This document shows, piece after piece, positions 1 through 8,866 of a DNA stretch of 64,000 nucleotides. Position numbers and translations under genes: made by a program. The stretch lies in assembly GCA_900543605.1 (NCBI GenBank), contig UQSK01000001.1, positions 1-64,000 of the forward strand, read 5' to 3'. A model generated the notes under the pieces. It worked only from the letters and a program-made list of their open reading frames with translations, ran no database searches and had not been told where the DNA came from. This DNA is from an uncultured Collinsella sp. GTDB lineage: Bacteria > Actinomycetota > Coriobacteriia > Coriobacteriales > Coriobacteriaceae. How positions within the stretch are numbered: position 1 is the first letter of the stretch; the number at the start of each line of letters is the position of its first letter.

Positions 1-47
1 CTACACCTATTAAGTCGTCGGCAGCGTCCGATGTGTATAAGAGACAG
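1..47 (+). other. Residual Illumina Nextera adapter and i5 index (assembly artefact)
   Basis: Positions 15-28 read TCGTCGGCAGCGTC and 29-47 match the 19-bp Tn5 mosaic end used in Nextera libraries with one mismatch (C for A at 29). Bases 1-6 (CTACAC) are the end of the P5 primer and 7-14 (CTATTAAG) fit an i5 index slot; I recall this octamer as a Nextera XT index. The order P5 tail, index, read-1 adapter is exactly that of a library molecule, so these bases are synthetic. Genomic sequence starts at about 48. Confidence 0.97.
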
Positions 48-981
48 CGACGGTAGTGTCGGTGAGGCGGCTGTTGGGGCCGAGCTGGCACTCCTCGCCC
101 ACGGTGACGTGGCCGATCAGGTGCGTCTGCGGCCACACGACGGTGTCGCGGCCGATAACGGCATCGGGGCCGATCCAGGCCTGCGTGGGATCGATGAACG
201 TGACGCCCTCGGCCATCCAGTGCTCGTTGATGCGGTCGCGCGCGATGGCGGTGAGCTGTGCGAGCTGGATGCGGCTGTTGACGCCCAGGCCGTCGCGGTA
301 GTCATCGCAGTGGAAGATGGAGACCGCCTGGCCGTGACCCTTGAGGATCTCGAGCATGTCGGGCAGGTAGTACTCGGACTGCGCGTTGTCGTTGCCGATC
401 TCGTTGATGTGGGCGGCGAGCTGCGCGCCGTCGAAGGCGTAGCAGCCGGCGTTGCACTCGAGCAGCGTGGCGGCCTGCTCGGGCGTGCAGTCCTTCTGCT
501 CGATGATGCGCTCGATCTGACCATCGGCGCCCAGCTTGATGCGGCCGTAGCCGAAGGGGTCGGGCGGGGTCATGGTCATGACGGTGCAGGCGAGCTCGCC
601 GGTAGCGACGGTCTGTGCGAACTTGGCGACGGTGTCGGCGGTGATGAGCGGCAGGTCGCCGTTGAGCACGACGACGGGGCCTTGCGTGATGCCGCAGGCC
701 TCGAGCGCGACCTTTACGGCGTGGCCGGTGCCCAGGCGCTCGGTCTGCTCGACGCACTCGACCTTGGTGGCGCTGTTGGCGTAGGCGCCGTCGATCAGGG
801 CGCGCATCTCGTCGGCGTGGCTGCCGATGACGACCACGACGCGGCTGCAGCCGGCCTTGATGGTAGCGTCGACGATCCACTGGACCATGGGCTTGCCCAG
901 GATCTTGTGCGAAACCTTGCAGTGGTTCGACTTCATGCGGGTGCCCTCGCCGGCAGCGAGGATAATTGCGGTTGCGTCCAT
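48..981 (-). CDS. glmU: Bifunctional GlmU, 3'-truncated by the contig end
   Basis: Bifunctional N-acetylglucosamine-1-phosphate uridyltransferase / glucosamine-1-phosphate acetyltransferase, which makes UDP-GlcNAc for peptidoglycan in the cytoplasm. The N-terminus has the nucleotidyltransferase loop LAAGEGTRMKS, followed by VVLNGDLPL and NAGCYAFD motifs of the Rossmann-like domain. Only the first left-handed beta-helix hexapeptides remain (VIGRDTVVWPQTHLIG), so the acetyltransferase active site is missing: about 311 residues are present of the usual 450-460. The ATG at 981 is chosen because CAGGAGA lies about 6 nt upstream and because the longer upstream reading lacks family similarity. The apparent C-terminal tail beyond position 48 is translated adapter. 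Confidence 0.95.
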
Positions 982-1176
982 GTGATCTCCTGTTACGTTA
1001 TAGAGACGTGTGTTTGGAAACGATACACGGCGCAATATGATACCGCAGGCATATGATGAGCGCGTAACGATTGGCGCATTGCCGCTGATGTCGGTGCCGC
1101 CGGCGTGGTGTTTGCGCTGGTTGTGCATGGCGTCGGCGCTGCGGCGTTGGCGTTTGAGCGAGGATGGGAGGTGCCC

Positions 1177-2064
1177 GTGGATATCATGCGAGAGGAATCG
1201 GGCCACGAGCCCGTCGCGGCATTCTCGATGTCGCATCCGGCTGTGCCGGCCCTCTACATGGTGCTGACGCTGGGGCTCACCATGTTCTCGATGCAACCGG
1301 TGCTGATTGCACTGTCGCTTGCGGGCGGGTTGGCGTACGGGTTTGCGATGCGCGGCGCCGCGCGTACGTTGGGGGCGCTTCGCTGGCAGCTGCCGGTGAT
1401 CTTGATCATCGCGGTGCTCAATCCGCTGTTTAGCGCCTCGGGCTCGACGGAGCTGTTCCGTATTGGCATGCGTGCGGTGTATCTGGAGAGTTTGGTATAC
1501 GGCCTGTGCATGGGCGGGTTGTTTGTGGCGAGCGTACTGTGGTTTGAGGCTGCGGCGTCGATGCTTGGCTACGACAAGGTGCTTGCGCTTCTGGGTAACG
1601 CCGCACCGGTGATCGCGCTCATGATTTCGATGTGCATGCGGCTTATCCCACAGTTTTTGCGCCGCGGTCGTACGGTACTGGCGGTGCAGGATGCGATTGA
1701 TGTGCCGGGTCGCGCGCCGGCCGATCCCGTGCGTTCGCGCCTACGGGCATCGAGCGTGTTGATGGGCTGGGGCATGGAAGATTCGCTGGAGCGCGCGGAC
1801 ACGATGCGCTCGCGCGGGTGGGGTGCCGCGACGCGTCGTACGACGTATGCGCGGTATCGACTGGGGCACAGCGACGTTGCTGCGCTGGTTGGGCTTGCGC
1901 TGTTTGGCGTGCCCACGGCGGCAGTGGCGTGGACCGCGACGACGCAGTATTCGTTTTATCCTCAGCTCTTGGTGCCGGCGCCGTGGCCGGGCTATGTTGT
2001 GTACGCTGCCTGGATGGTGCTGCCTTGCGCGTTGCACGCGAGTGATGAGAAGAGGTTTGGCTGA
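1177..2064 (+). CDS. ecfT: ECF transporter transmembrane T component
   Basis: Membrane scaffold (EcfT) of an energy-coupling factor importer that joins the two ATPases to a substrate-binding S subunit. The 295-residue reading has several hydrophobic segments and, in its second half, the cytoplasmic coupling-helix style region with arginine-rich motifs (PQFLRRGRTVLAVQDA and ADTMRSRGWG, the latter matching the conserved A-x-x-x-R-G type element of EcfT). GTG 1177 is preferred because GGGAGG at 1166-1171 sits 5 nt upstream; GTG 1105 would add 24 residues and ATG 1186 is also possible. The stop overlaps the start of the ATPase gene (TGATG), implying translational coupling in one operon with the two genes that follow. 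Confidence 0.85.
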   Translation: MDIMREESGHEPVAAFSMSHPAVPALYMVLTLGLTMFSMQPVLIALSLAGGLAYGFAMRGAARTLGALRWQLPVILIIAVLNPLFSASGSTELFRIGMRAVYLESLVYGLCMGGLFVASVLWFEAAASMLGYDKVLALLGNAAPVIALMISMCMRLIPQFLRRGRTVLAVQDAIDVPGRAPADPVRSRLRASSVLMGWGMEDSLERADTMRSRGWGAATRRTTYARYRLGHSDVAALVGLALFGVPTAAVAWTATTQYSFYPQLLVPAPWPGYVVYAAWMVLPCALHASDEKRFG

Positions 2065-3707
2065 TGGCTCGGTTGGATAGCTGCTCGGTAACGGGCGGGG
2101 CGTGCGGCTCCGATGTGCCTGCGATTGAGGTACGGGGCCTGAGCTTTACCTACCCCGGGGCTGAGGCGTCGGTACTCGAGGGGCTCGACTGGTCTGTTCC
2201 CCAGGGTGCATTTGCGCTGCTTGTTGGCGGTACCGGATCGGGTAAGTCGACGCTGCTGTCGCTGCTCAAACCCGAGATCGCTCCGGCGGGCGAGCGCACT
2301 GGCGAACTGCTCGTGCTGGACGAGAACGTTGCCGACATGGACGTGCGCGCGTCTGCGGAGCGCGTGGGCTACGTGTTCCAGGATCCCGAGAACCAGATTG
2401 TGTGCGAGACCGTGTGGCACGAGATGGCGTTTGGCCTAGAGAATCTGGGTGTGTCGCGCGACGAGATGCGCCGTCGCGTAGCTGAGACCAGCTATTTCTT
2501 TGGGCTGGAAGATTGGCTTCACCGCGATACTGACACGCTTTCGGGCGGACGCAAGCAGCTGCTGTCGCTGGCAGCTGTGCTGGCGTTGCGCCCGCGCGTG
2601 CTGCTGCTCGACGAGCCCACGTCTCAGCTTGATCCGGTTGCGGAGAAGAATTTTCTGCACGCGCTGTTTCGCGTGAACCGTGAGCTGGGCTGCACGGTTG
2701 TTGTGGCTACGCATCAGCCGCGGCCGATGCTCGAGTATGCGACGTGTACGTACCGGATTGAGGGCGGTTGCGTGTGCGAGGTGGCGGATATGGCTTCTTT
2801 GGGACGCCGAGAATCGCTGTTTTCCGATGACATGTTGGGGTGGGGTGCCATCCGATGTGCAAATAAAGGAGTATTCAGCAGGCGTGAGGACAATTTGGGC
2901 TCTCTGGAGCCGCCCGGGGACGTATCGAGCGCGAAAAAAAGTTCGGAATTGGACAAATCATCCGAATTTGTGGCGCAAACGTCGCTCGAGAACGGCTCGG
3001 AAGCCTTCCCGCGCACGGATGGAAGCAGAATACTCCAAAAAATGCACGGCGGGTCGGCTACCACCCTGTCGGAAGGCTGGTTTCGCTACGATCGAGCGTC
3101 CGGCTGGGTGCTGCGCGGGCTCGATGCGTCGTTTTCGGCTGGCGCGGTGCATGCGGTTGTGGGCGGTAACGGCTGCGGCAAGTCGACGACGCTTTCGGTG
3201 CTGGCCAAGACTGCCAAGCTGCAGCGTGGTCGTATGGTGCGCGGGGCGGCCTCGGCTGCGCTGCTGCCGCAGAACCCCAAGGCCCTGCTGCTTGCCGAGA
3301 CGGTGCGCGACGAGCTGATGGAATGGGCCTCGACCTGCGGATATGACGAGAACTTGGCGCGGGAGCGTGCGGCGCAACTGGGATTAGACGGCCTGGAGGC
3401 GCGCCACCCTTACGACCTCTCGGGCGGACAGCGCCAGCTGCTTGCACTGGCAAAGCTGCTGCTGATCGGCCCCGAGCTGCTGCTGCTTGACGAGCCCACG
3501 AAGGGCTTGGACCTGGAGAGCCGTCGCATCATCGCCCGCGCCCTGCGTGACCATGTGAAGGCTGGCGGCACCGTCATCATGGCTACGCACGATTTGGACT
3601 TTGCCGAGCAGGTAGCCGACGACATTGCCATGATGTTTAACGGTGAGATTGCCTGCATGGAGCCGCCGACCGACTTCTTTGCCGACAACGTGTTTTATAG
3701 GGCGTGA
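2064..3707 (+). CDS. ECF transporter ATPase, two ABC domains fused
   Basis: Energising subunit of the ECF importer, equivalent to EcfA and EcfA' in one 547-residue chain. Domain 1 has Walker A GGTGSGKST (about residues 55-63), signature LSGGRKQ (about 159) and Walker B LLLDEPTSQLD (about 179). Domain 2 has Walker A GGNGCGKST (about 368), signature LSGGQRQ (about 452) and LLLLDEPTKGLD (about 471). Between them, residues about 265-340 form a polar, serine- and glutamate-rich linker whose base composition is visibly less GC-rich than the ATPase domains. Both nucleotide-binding sites look intact. The gene starts within the stop of ecfT and ends 4 nt before the S-component gene. Confidence 0.93.
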   Translation: MARLDSCSVTGGACGSDVPAIEVRGLSFTYPGAEASVLEGLDWSVPQGAFALLVGGTGSGKSTLLSLLKPEIAPAGERTGELLVLDENVADMDVRASAERVGYVFQDPENQIVCETVWHEMAFGLENLGVSRDEMRRRVAETSYFFGLEDWLHRDTDTLSGGRKQLLSLAAVLALRPRVLLLDEPTSQLDPVAEKNFLHALFRVNRELGCTVVVATHQPRPMLEYATCTYRIEGGCVCEVADMASLGRRESLFSDDMLGWGAIRCANKGVFSRREDNLGSLEPPGDVSSAKKSSELDKSSEFVAQTSLENGSEAFPRTDGSRILQKMHGGSATTLSEGWFRYDRASGWVLRGLDASFSAGAVHAVVGGNGCGKSTTLSVLAKTAKLQRGRMVRGAASAALLPQNPKALLLAETVRDELMEWASTCGYDENLARERAAQLGLDGLEARHPYDLSGGQRQLLALAKLLLIGPELLLLDEPTKGLDLESRRIIARALRDHVKAGGTVIMATHDLDFAEQVADDIAMMFNGEIACMEPPTDFFADNVFYRA

Positions 3708-3711
3708 TGGG

Positions 3712-4425
3712 ATGACGGACTGTCGTTTCTCGCGCTTGCTTGCAAAACTGGAGGTCCCGCTGTTGTTGGCGGTGCCGGCGGTGATGGCTGCGGCGTTGCT
3801 GTCGGGTGTTGGGCAGGCAGCGTTGGCCATGCTGGTTGTGGTGGCGCTGGTGCTCGCACTGTTCTTTGCTGGTTACGAGGCGTCGCGACCGGGCTTGCGC
3901 CAGATTATGCCCATGCTGGTTCTGGCGGCGTTGGCCGCGGCTGGGCGCATCTTGTTTGGCCCCATTCCCGACTTTAAACCCGTGAGCGCCATCGCCATTA
4001 TCGCGGGGGCGACGCTTGGTCGCCGCAATGGTTTTATGGTTGGCGCGCTGGCGGCGCTGACCAGCAATTTCTTTTTTGGACAGGGCATGTGGACGCCATG
4101 GCAGATGTATGCCTGGGGTCTGGTTGGCTATGTTGGCGGCGCGCTGGCGCATGCGGGCGCGTTCGACCGTGCGGATGGAACCGTGCGCATGCCGGCGCTA
4201 CTGACCTACGGTTTTGCTTCGGGTTTGCTATACGGCGTGGTAATCAACGCGTATGACATCATCGGTTTTGTTCAACCGCTCACGTGGGCGGGCGCCACGG
4301 CGCGTCTTGCCACCGCCGCACCGTTCGACATTACGCACGGCCTTGCGACCTGCGTGTTTTTGGCCGCCCTGTACAAGCCTTGGTGTCGCCGCATTAACCG
4401 TGTCGTCGTGAATTACGGGCTGTAG
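3712..4425 (+). CDS. ECF transporter substrate-binding S component
   Basis: Integral membrane, substrate-specific subunit of about 237 residues with roughly six hydrophobic segments. The central stretch FGPIPDFKPVSAIAIIAG and the later FFFGQGMWTPWQMYAWGLVG are typical of one large S-component family in Firmicutes and Actinobacteria. The substrate cannot be assigned from sequence; a vitamin or corrinoid precursor is plausible but unproven, and no riboswitch is visible upstream of the operon to help. ATG 3712 follows the ATPase stop by 4 nt, so it is probably coupled; an in-frame upstream ATG at 3643 lies inside the ATPase gene and is unlikely. Confidence 0.85.
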   Translation: MTDCRFSRLLAKLEVPLLLAVPAVMAAALLSGVGQAALAMLVVVALVLALFFAGYEASRPGLRQIMPMLVLAALAAAGRILFGPIPDFKPVSAIAIIAGATLGRRNGFMVGALAALTSNFFFGQGMWTPWQMYAWGLVGYVGGALAHAGAFDRADGTVRMPALLTYGFASGLLYGVVINAYDIIGFVQPLTWAGATARLATAAPFDITHGLATCVFLAALYKPWCRRINRVVVNYGL

Positions 4426-4449
4426 GGCATTTCGCGTTCCCTCACGAAC

Positions 4450-4512
4450 TTGCGGTGGAATAGTTCTCGTTTTTGGCTATTTGCTGCCCAAACAGGAACT
4501 ATTCCACCGCAA
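4450..4512. repeat. Long perfect intergenic hairpin (17-bp arms)
   Basis: TTGCGGTGGAATAGTTC (4450-4466) is exactly reverse-complementary to 4496-4512, with a 29-nt loop. It lies between the convergent ECF operon and exonuclease III gene, so it may end transcription from both sides, although no U-tract follows either arm. It belongs with the other long palindromes of this window (8929, 38361, 38859, 50198). Confidence 0.85.
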
Positions 4513-4574
4513 CTTATAGGGGGAGAGGGGCCACATAATCTGTTTTCCTCTGTCCCCCCAGGAATTACTTGGGG

Positions 4575-5393
4575 CTAGAGTTCTAGCGTGAGGGTGACGG
4601 GGCAGTGGTCGCTGCCGAAGATGTCGCCACGGATACCGGTGTCGCGTACGTTGTCGGCGATTGCGTCGCTTACCAGGAAGTAGTCGATGCGCCAGCCTGC
4701 GTTGTTCTTGCGGGCATTAAAGCGGTAACTCCACCAGCTGTAGACGCCCTCGACGTCGGGGTTTGCCGCGCGCCAGGTATCGGTGAAGCCGGCGTTGAGC
4801 AGCTCGGTAAACTTGCCGCGCTCCTCGTCCGAAAAGCCGGCGTTGCCGCGGTTGGACTTGGGGTTCTTAAGGTCGATTTCCTCGTGCGCCACGTTAAAGT
4901 CGCCACAGGTCACTACGGGCTTGCCGGTCTCGCACTCGAGTCCCGTCAAAAAGCCGCGATAGGCATCATCCCAGGCCATGCGCACATCGATGCGCGCGAG
5001 CTCATTTTGGGCGTTGGGCGTGTAGACATCCACGAACCAAAACTTGTCGAACTCGAGCGCGCAGACGCGGCCCTCGGTTGCGGCTTGGGCGACGAGCTCG
5101 GCCGCCTCGCCCTCGCCGGCGTAGGGTAGCAGCGCGTCGGCGTGCAGCACGCGCAGCGGTTCCTGGCGGCTAAAGACCGCAGTGCCCGAATAGCCTTTAC
5201 GCTCGGCGTAGCTCCAGGTTTGGTGATAGCCGGGCAGGTCGATATCGACCTGGCCCTCCTGCAGCTTGGTCTCCTGCAGCGCCAGGATATCGACGTCGAG
5301 TTCTTGCGCGATCTGGATAAAGCTCGGGTCCTTTTTGAGCACGGCGCGCAGGCCGTTGACGTTCCACGAGGCGAAAGTGTAAGTCTGAGGCAT
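4575..5393 (-). CDS. xth: Exodeoxyribonuclease III
   Basis: Metal-dependent AP endonuclease / 3'-5' exonuclease of the EEP family acting in base-excision repair. The 272-residue length is typical. Visible motifs in order: SWNVNGLRA at the N-terminus, LQETKLQ (metal-binding Glu), VDVYTPNAQ, CGDFNVAH, WWSYRFNARKNNAGWRIDYF and the C-terminal GSDHCPVTL with the catalytic Asp-His. All catalytic residues are present. ATG 5393 has AAAGGA about 6 nt upstream. It is a single gene, convergent with the ECF operon and divergent from the sirtuin gene. Confidence 0.95.
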   Translation of the reverse strand: MPQTYTFASWNVNGLRAVLKKDPSFIQIAQELDVDILALQETKLQEGQVDIDLPGYHQTWSYAERKGYSGTAVFSRQEPLRVLHADALLPYAGEGEAAELVAQAATEGRVCALEFDKFWFVDVYTPNAQNELARIDVRMAWDDAYRGFLTGLECETGKPVVTCGDFNVAHEEIDLKNPKSNRGNAGFSDEERGKFTELLNAGFTDTWRAANPDVEGVYSWWSYRFNARKNNAGWRIDYFLVSDAIADNVRDTGIRGDIFGSDHCPVTLTLEL

Positions 5394-5528
5394 GGTGTCC
5401 TTTCGACGGGGTTGGCAGGCTTAAGATTAGCGCAACAGGGGCGGGGTGGGCTCCGTGCATGCTGACTTAAAGGCCGCATGCTGGGACGTCGCTCAACGCT
5501 GCCCGACTAACAAGGACGGAGGACTCAT

Positions 5529-6281
5529 ATGACGCAGGCAATATCGGACCCCAGGCAGGCCTCCGCCGCGCTGGCGGATCTGTTTGACACCCACAAGCGC
5601 GTGGTCTTCTTTGGCGGCGCTGGTGTTTCCACGGCAAGTGGCATCCCCGATTTCCGCAGCGTGGACGGCCTGTATCACCAGCAGTTTGCCTATCCGCCCG
5701 AGACCATGCTGTCGCATAGCTTTTACGAGGCGCATCCTGCGGAGTTCTTCGACTTTTACCGCACCAAGATGATCGCGCTTAACGCTAAGCCCAACCGCTG
5801 CCACACCAAGCTGGCCGAGCTGGAGCGCGCCGGCAAGCTCGACGCCGTGGTGACGCAAAATATCGACGGTCTGCACCAGGCGGCCGGCTCGCAGCGCGTG
5901 TTTGAGCTGCACGGGTCGGTCCATCGCAACATTTGCCAGTCGTGCGGCGCGGTCTATAGCGCCGAGTGGATTTGCTCGCGCGAGCACGAGGATGCCGCGG
6001 GCGTGCCCGCGTGCCCCGCGTGCGGCGGCCGTATCAAGCCCGATGTAGTGCTCTACGAGGAGCCGCTCGACGAGCATGTGCTGACCGGCGCCGTTGCCGC
6101 CATTGCCGCGGCCGATGCCCTCATTGTGGGCGGGACCTCGCTCGTGGTGTATCCGGCGGCAGGCCTTACGCGATACTTTACCGGCGATACGCTGGCCATA
6201 TGCAACCTTGCTCCCACCGATCAGGATGCAAATGCCGACCTGCTGATTTCTTGCGACATCGCGGCCGCGTTTGCGTTCTAG
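5529..6281 (+). CDS. cobB: NAD-dependent protein deacylase, Sir2 family
   Basis: Cytoplasmic sirtuin that removes acyl groups from lysines using NAD. Motifs: GGAGVSTASGIPDFR (residues about 29-43), TQNIDGLH (about 109-116), the catalytic histidine in ELHGS (H128), a zinc ribbon with C136/C139 and C162/C165, and GTSLVVYPA near the C-terminus. At 250 residues it is a complete single-domain enzyme. ATG 5529 is preceded by CGGAGGA at a good spacing. It is followed about 95 nt later by the folate gene; co-transcription is possible but a GC-rich hairpin near 6328-6353 separates them. Confidence 0.93.
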   Translation: MTQAISDPRQASAALADLFDTHKRVVFFGGAGVSTASGIPDFRSVDGLYHQQFAYPPETMLSHSFYEAHPAEFFDFYRTKMIALNAKPNRCHTKLAELERAGKLDAVVTQNIDGLHQAAGSQRVFELHGSVHRNICQSCGAVYSAEWICSREHEDAAGVPACPACGGRIKPDVVLYEEPLDEHVLTGAVAAIAAADALIVGGTSLVVYPAAGLTRYFTGDTLAICNLAPTDQDANADLLISCDIAAAFAF

Positions 6282-6376
6282 CCCGCGCGCGCGGATACAA
6301 TAGAAAGACTGAGTGCAAAGCGACCCCGCCGCCAGCTCCCCAAGCTCGGCGGCGTGGGCATTTTAGGAGGATGTTC

Positions 6377-8125
6377 ATGGCGAACGACAGCAAGACATGG
6401 CGGTGCGGAAAGTACGAGCTCAGCTTTGACCGTCCGCGCATCATGGGCGTCCTCAACGTGACGCCCGATTCGTTTAGCGATGGCGGGGAGCACTTCGACC
6501 CCGATGCCGCCATCGAGTACGGCCTGGCGATGCTCGACGCCGGCGCCGACATCATCGACGTGGGCGGCGAGTCCACGCGCCCTGGTTTTACCCCGGTCAA
6601 CCCCGACGAGGAGGCTCGCCGCGTGCTGCCCGTGGTGCGCGCGCTGGCCAAGGAGGGCGCCATCGTCTCGATCGACACGCGTCATGTGGCGGTTGCCAAG
6701 GCGGCCGTGCGCTGCGGCGCCTCGATCGTCAACGACGTGACGGGCTTCACCGATCCCAAGATGGTCGAGTTTGTTAAGACGAGTACCTGCGGCGTCATCG
6801 TGATGCATGCCGGCGAGGTCGCCGCGCCCACCCGCACGCACGCAACGGTGCAGCTCGATACCTCGGCAGCGGCGTTTGTTGCCGAGAAGGCGCGCGAGGC
6901 GGCTGCCGAGGCCGCGCGTGAGGCCGAGAAGCCGGCTCGCCGCCGTCGCGGCAAGTTGCTGGGCGAGCCTAAGCCGGAGGCCAAGCTTCCGGGCGGCGTG
7001 GTGCAGCCCTCGTTGCCGTTTGGCGAACCGGAGCCCACGTCCGAGCCTGCAACCGAGCCGGGGCAGGAGACGCCGGCCGCCGAGCAGGCTGCTGCCGCCG
7101 AGACTGTCGCACCCGCGCCCGAGGCCGCGCCCGCAGCCACCGAGGCCGCATCGGAGTCCAATGACCGCCTGGCCGCCATGATGCGCCGCAGCGCCCGCCG
7201 CGAGGAAGCCTACGTGCCCACCTCGCAGCTCCGCCGCTTCACCCTTCCCGATTCGGCGCCCATCATGCGCCGTGTCATGGGCTTTCTGTCTGACCAGGCC
7301 CGCACACTCATCCATGCCGGCGTGTCGCGCGACCGCATCTGCATCGATCCCGGCCCGGGCTTTGGTAAGTCGGCTAACGAGGACATCGTTATCCAGCGCG
7401 AGACTGCCAAGATGGCGTCACTGGGCTATCCGCTCATGTGCGCCGTGTCGCGCAAGCGCTTTGTGGGTGCCGTCTCGGGCGTGACCGAGGCCGCCGAGCG
7501 CGATGCCGCTACGTTTGGCGTGTGCCTGGGCGCCATCCAGGCCGGTGCCAACATCGTGCGCGTGCACGACGTCGCGGGCTTTGCGCAGTTCCTGAACGGT
7601 TACTGGGCCGTCGCCAAGCCGCAGCCGCGCCGTGCGTTTGTGGCCGTGGGCTCCAACCTGGGGCATCGTTGCGACAACATCCGCGCCGCGCGCGACATGA
7701 TCGCCGAGATTCCACTCACCTGCGTGTCCAACTCCTCCAAGATTTACGAGAGCGAGCCGGCCTACGAGACGCGCCAGGACGCGTTTGCCAACGCCGTCAT
7801 CGAGATCAAGACCGAGCTGGCGCCGCTGGTGCTGCTCGACGAGCTCATGAAGATCGAGGCCGAGCTGGGGCGCGACCGCTCCAAAAAGGCCAAGGCCAAC
7901 GGTCCGCGCACCATCGACCTGGACCTGCTGTGGATGGACGGCGAGACCCACGGCGGCAAAAAGCTGCGCCTGCCGCATCCGCTCATTGGCGAGCGCGATT
8001 TTGTGCTGGTGCCGCTCGAGGACCTGATGCACGACCCGGCGCGGTTCTTCCGCTACAACGGTGTCGAGGTCAAGGAACCCGAGGATCGCGTGGGCCACAT
8101 CGTGGGCGAATTGGGGCGTATGTAG
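6377..8125 (+). CDS. Fused dihydropteroate synthase / HPPK
   Basis: One 582-residue protein predicted to catalyse two consecutive folate steps: pyrophosphorylation of 6-hydroxymethyl-dihydropterin and its condensation with p-aminobenzoate. The N-terminal part is DHPS (FolP): MGVLNVTPDSFSDGG (about 20-34), DVGGESTRPG, SIDTRH, NDVTGF, and then DPGPGFGKS (about 323) and SRKRFVGA. A low-complexity Ala/Glu/Pro-rich insert of about 100-130 residues (about 160-285) interrupts the DHPS barrel. The C-terminal HPPK (FolK) begins near residue 417 (FVAVGSNLG) and has GPRTIDLDLLW and PHPLIGERDFVL. ATG 6377 is chosen because AGGAGG at 6365-6370 is 6 nt upstream; ATG 6371 would abut it. Confidence 0.93.
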   Translation: MANDSKTWRCGKYELSFDRPRIMGVLNVTPDSFSDGGEHFDPDAAIEYGLAMLDAGADIIDVGGESTRPGFTPVNPDEEARRVLPVVRALAKEGAIVSIDTRHVAVAKAAVRCGASIVNDVTGFTDPKMVEFVKTSTCGVIVMHAGEVAAPTRTHATVQLDTSAAAFVAEKAREAAAEAAREAEKPARRRRGKLLGEPKPEAKLPGGVVQPSLPFGEPEPTSEPATEPGQETPAAEQAAAAETVAPAPEAAPAATEAASESNDRLAAMMRRSARREEAYVPTSQLRRFTLPDSAPIMRRVMGFLSDQARTLIHAGVSRDRICIDPGPGFGKSANEDIVIQRETAKMASLGYPLMCAVSRKRFVGAVSGVTEAAERDAATFGVCLGAIQAGANIVRVHDVAGFAQFLNGYWAVAKPQPRRAFVAVGSNLGHRCDNIRAARDMIAEIPLTCVSNSSKIYESEPAYETRQDAFANAVIEIKTELAPLVLLDELMKIEAELGRDRSKKAKANGPRTIDLDLLWMDGETHGGKKLRLPHPLIGERDFVLVPLEDLMHDPARFFRYNGVEVKEPEDRVGHIVGELGRM

Positions 8126-8827
8126 ATGATCGAGATGAACGCTGTTGCCGCCGGTACCGAGCTTGACGCCGCGCGCGACGCGGGCCGCGAGGGTGTGTCC
8201 GCGGGCTGGTGCGCGTGGAGCGCGGGCAACGCTTCGCTGACGTTTTCGCTGGTCGTGCGTCCGGATGTGAATATGCACGCCTTCCACGGCCTGCCGTTTG
8301 TGGCCGCGATGGGCATGATGGACGCGCTCGTGGGCACGGCTTCGACGCCGGGGTTGGGCCTTGCCGGTAAGGTGGGTATCCAGTGGCCGAGCGATATCGT
8401 GTGCGGTGCGCCTGCGTTTGAGACGTCGCTCGCGCGTGTTGCCGTGAACGGCGGCGCCGGTGCTGCGGGCATGTTCGGTGCCGTGACGGTGGATATTGAG
8501 CGTTCGGCGCTGAGCGAGCTTGGTGTGGACGTGGCTGACGAAGCGCTGGTCGAGATACTGGCCGCCGCCGTGCTGGCCCGCGTGGACGCCTGGGCGGTTG
8601 TTGCCAACACGCCGCAAGGCGCCGCAGGGCCGCTGGCTCCCGTGCTGGGCGAGTACTTCGATATGGTGCCGCTGCTCGGTCGCCAAGTTGCGGCGGTGTC
8701 GCCCAACGGCTTGCCGCTTGCGGTCGGTGTGTTTGCAGGCCTGGACATCTGGGGCCGCGCGACCATCAAGACCGATGCCGGCGAGCAAGAGTTTCCGCCC
8801 GAGGCCGTGCGCATTCGCGGGCTGTAA
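8126..8827 (+). CDS. Biotin/lipoate protein ligase-like protein
   Basis: A 233-residue protein starting directly after the folate gene's stop codon, so translationally coupled. The central IQWPSDIVCG resembles the KWPNDIV motif of BirA-type biotin protein ligases, and the preceding SLTFSLVVRPD plus hydrophobic helix AAMGMMDALV and the following GAVTVDIERS fit the same fold. The C-terminal GLPLAVGVFAGLDIWGRATIKT resembles the small SH3-like domain (GxAxGIDxxGxL). The nucleotide-gripping GRGRRGR loop of active ligases is not visible; AWSAGNASL stands in its place. It may be a divergent or inactive member; the assignment rests on motifs only. Confidence 0.6.
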   Translation: MIEMNAVAAGTELDAARDAGREGVSAGWCAWSAGNASLTFSLVVRPDVNMHAFHGLPFVAAMGMMDALVGTASTPGLGLAGKVGIQWPSDIVCGAPAFETSLARVAVNGGAGAAGMFGAVTVDIERSALSELGVDVADEALVEILAAAVLARVDAWAVVANTPQGAAGPLAPVLGEYFDMVPLLGRQVAAVSPNGLPLAVGVFAGLDIWGRATIKTDAGEQEFPPEAVRIRGL

Positions 8828-8866
8828 CGCGAGCCGCCCGCGCCCAAAGATAACGATGACAACGGA

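Noticed and set aside
31..1056. Long plus-strand open reading frame starting MCIRDS
   Set aside because: Its start is translated sequencing adapter and the rest is the antisense of glmU; the sense strand has GlmU motifs.
982..1176. Cobalamin or other vitamin riboswitch ahead of the ECF operon
   Set aside because: No B12-box, TPP or FMN consensus could be found in this 195-nt stretch.
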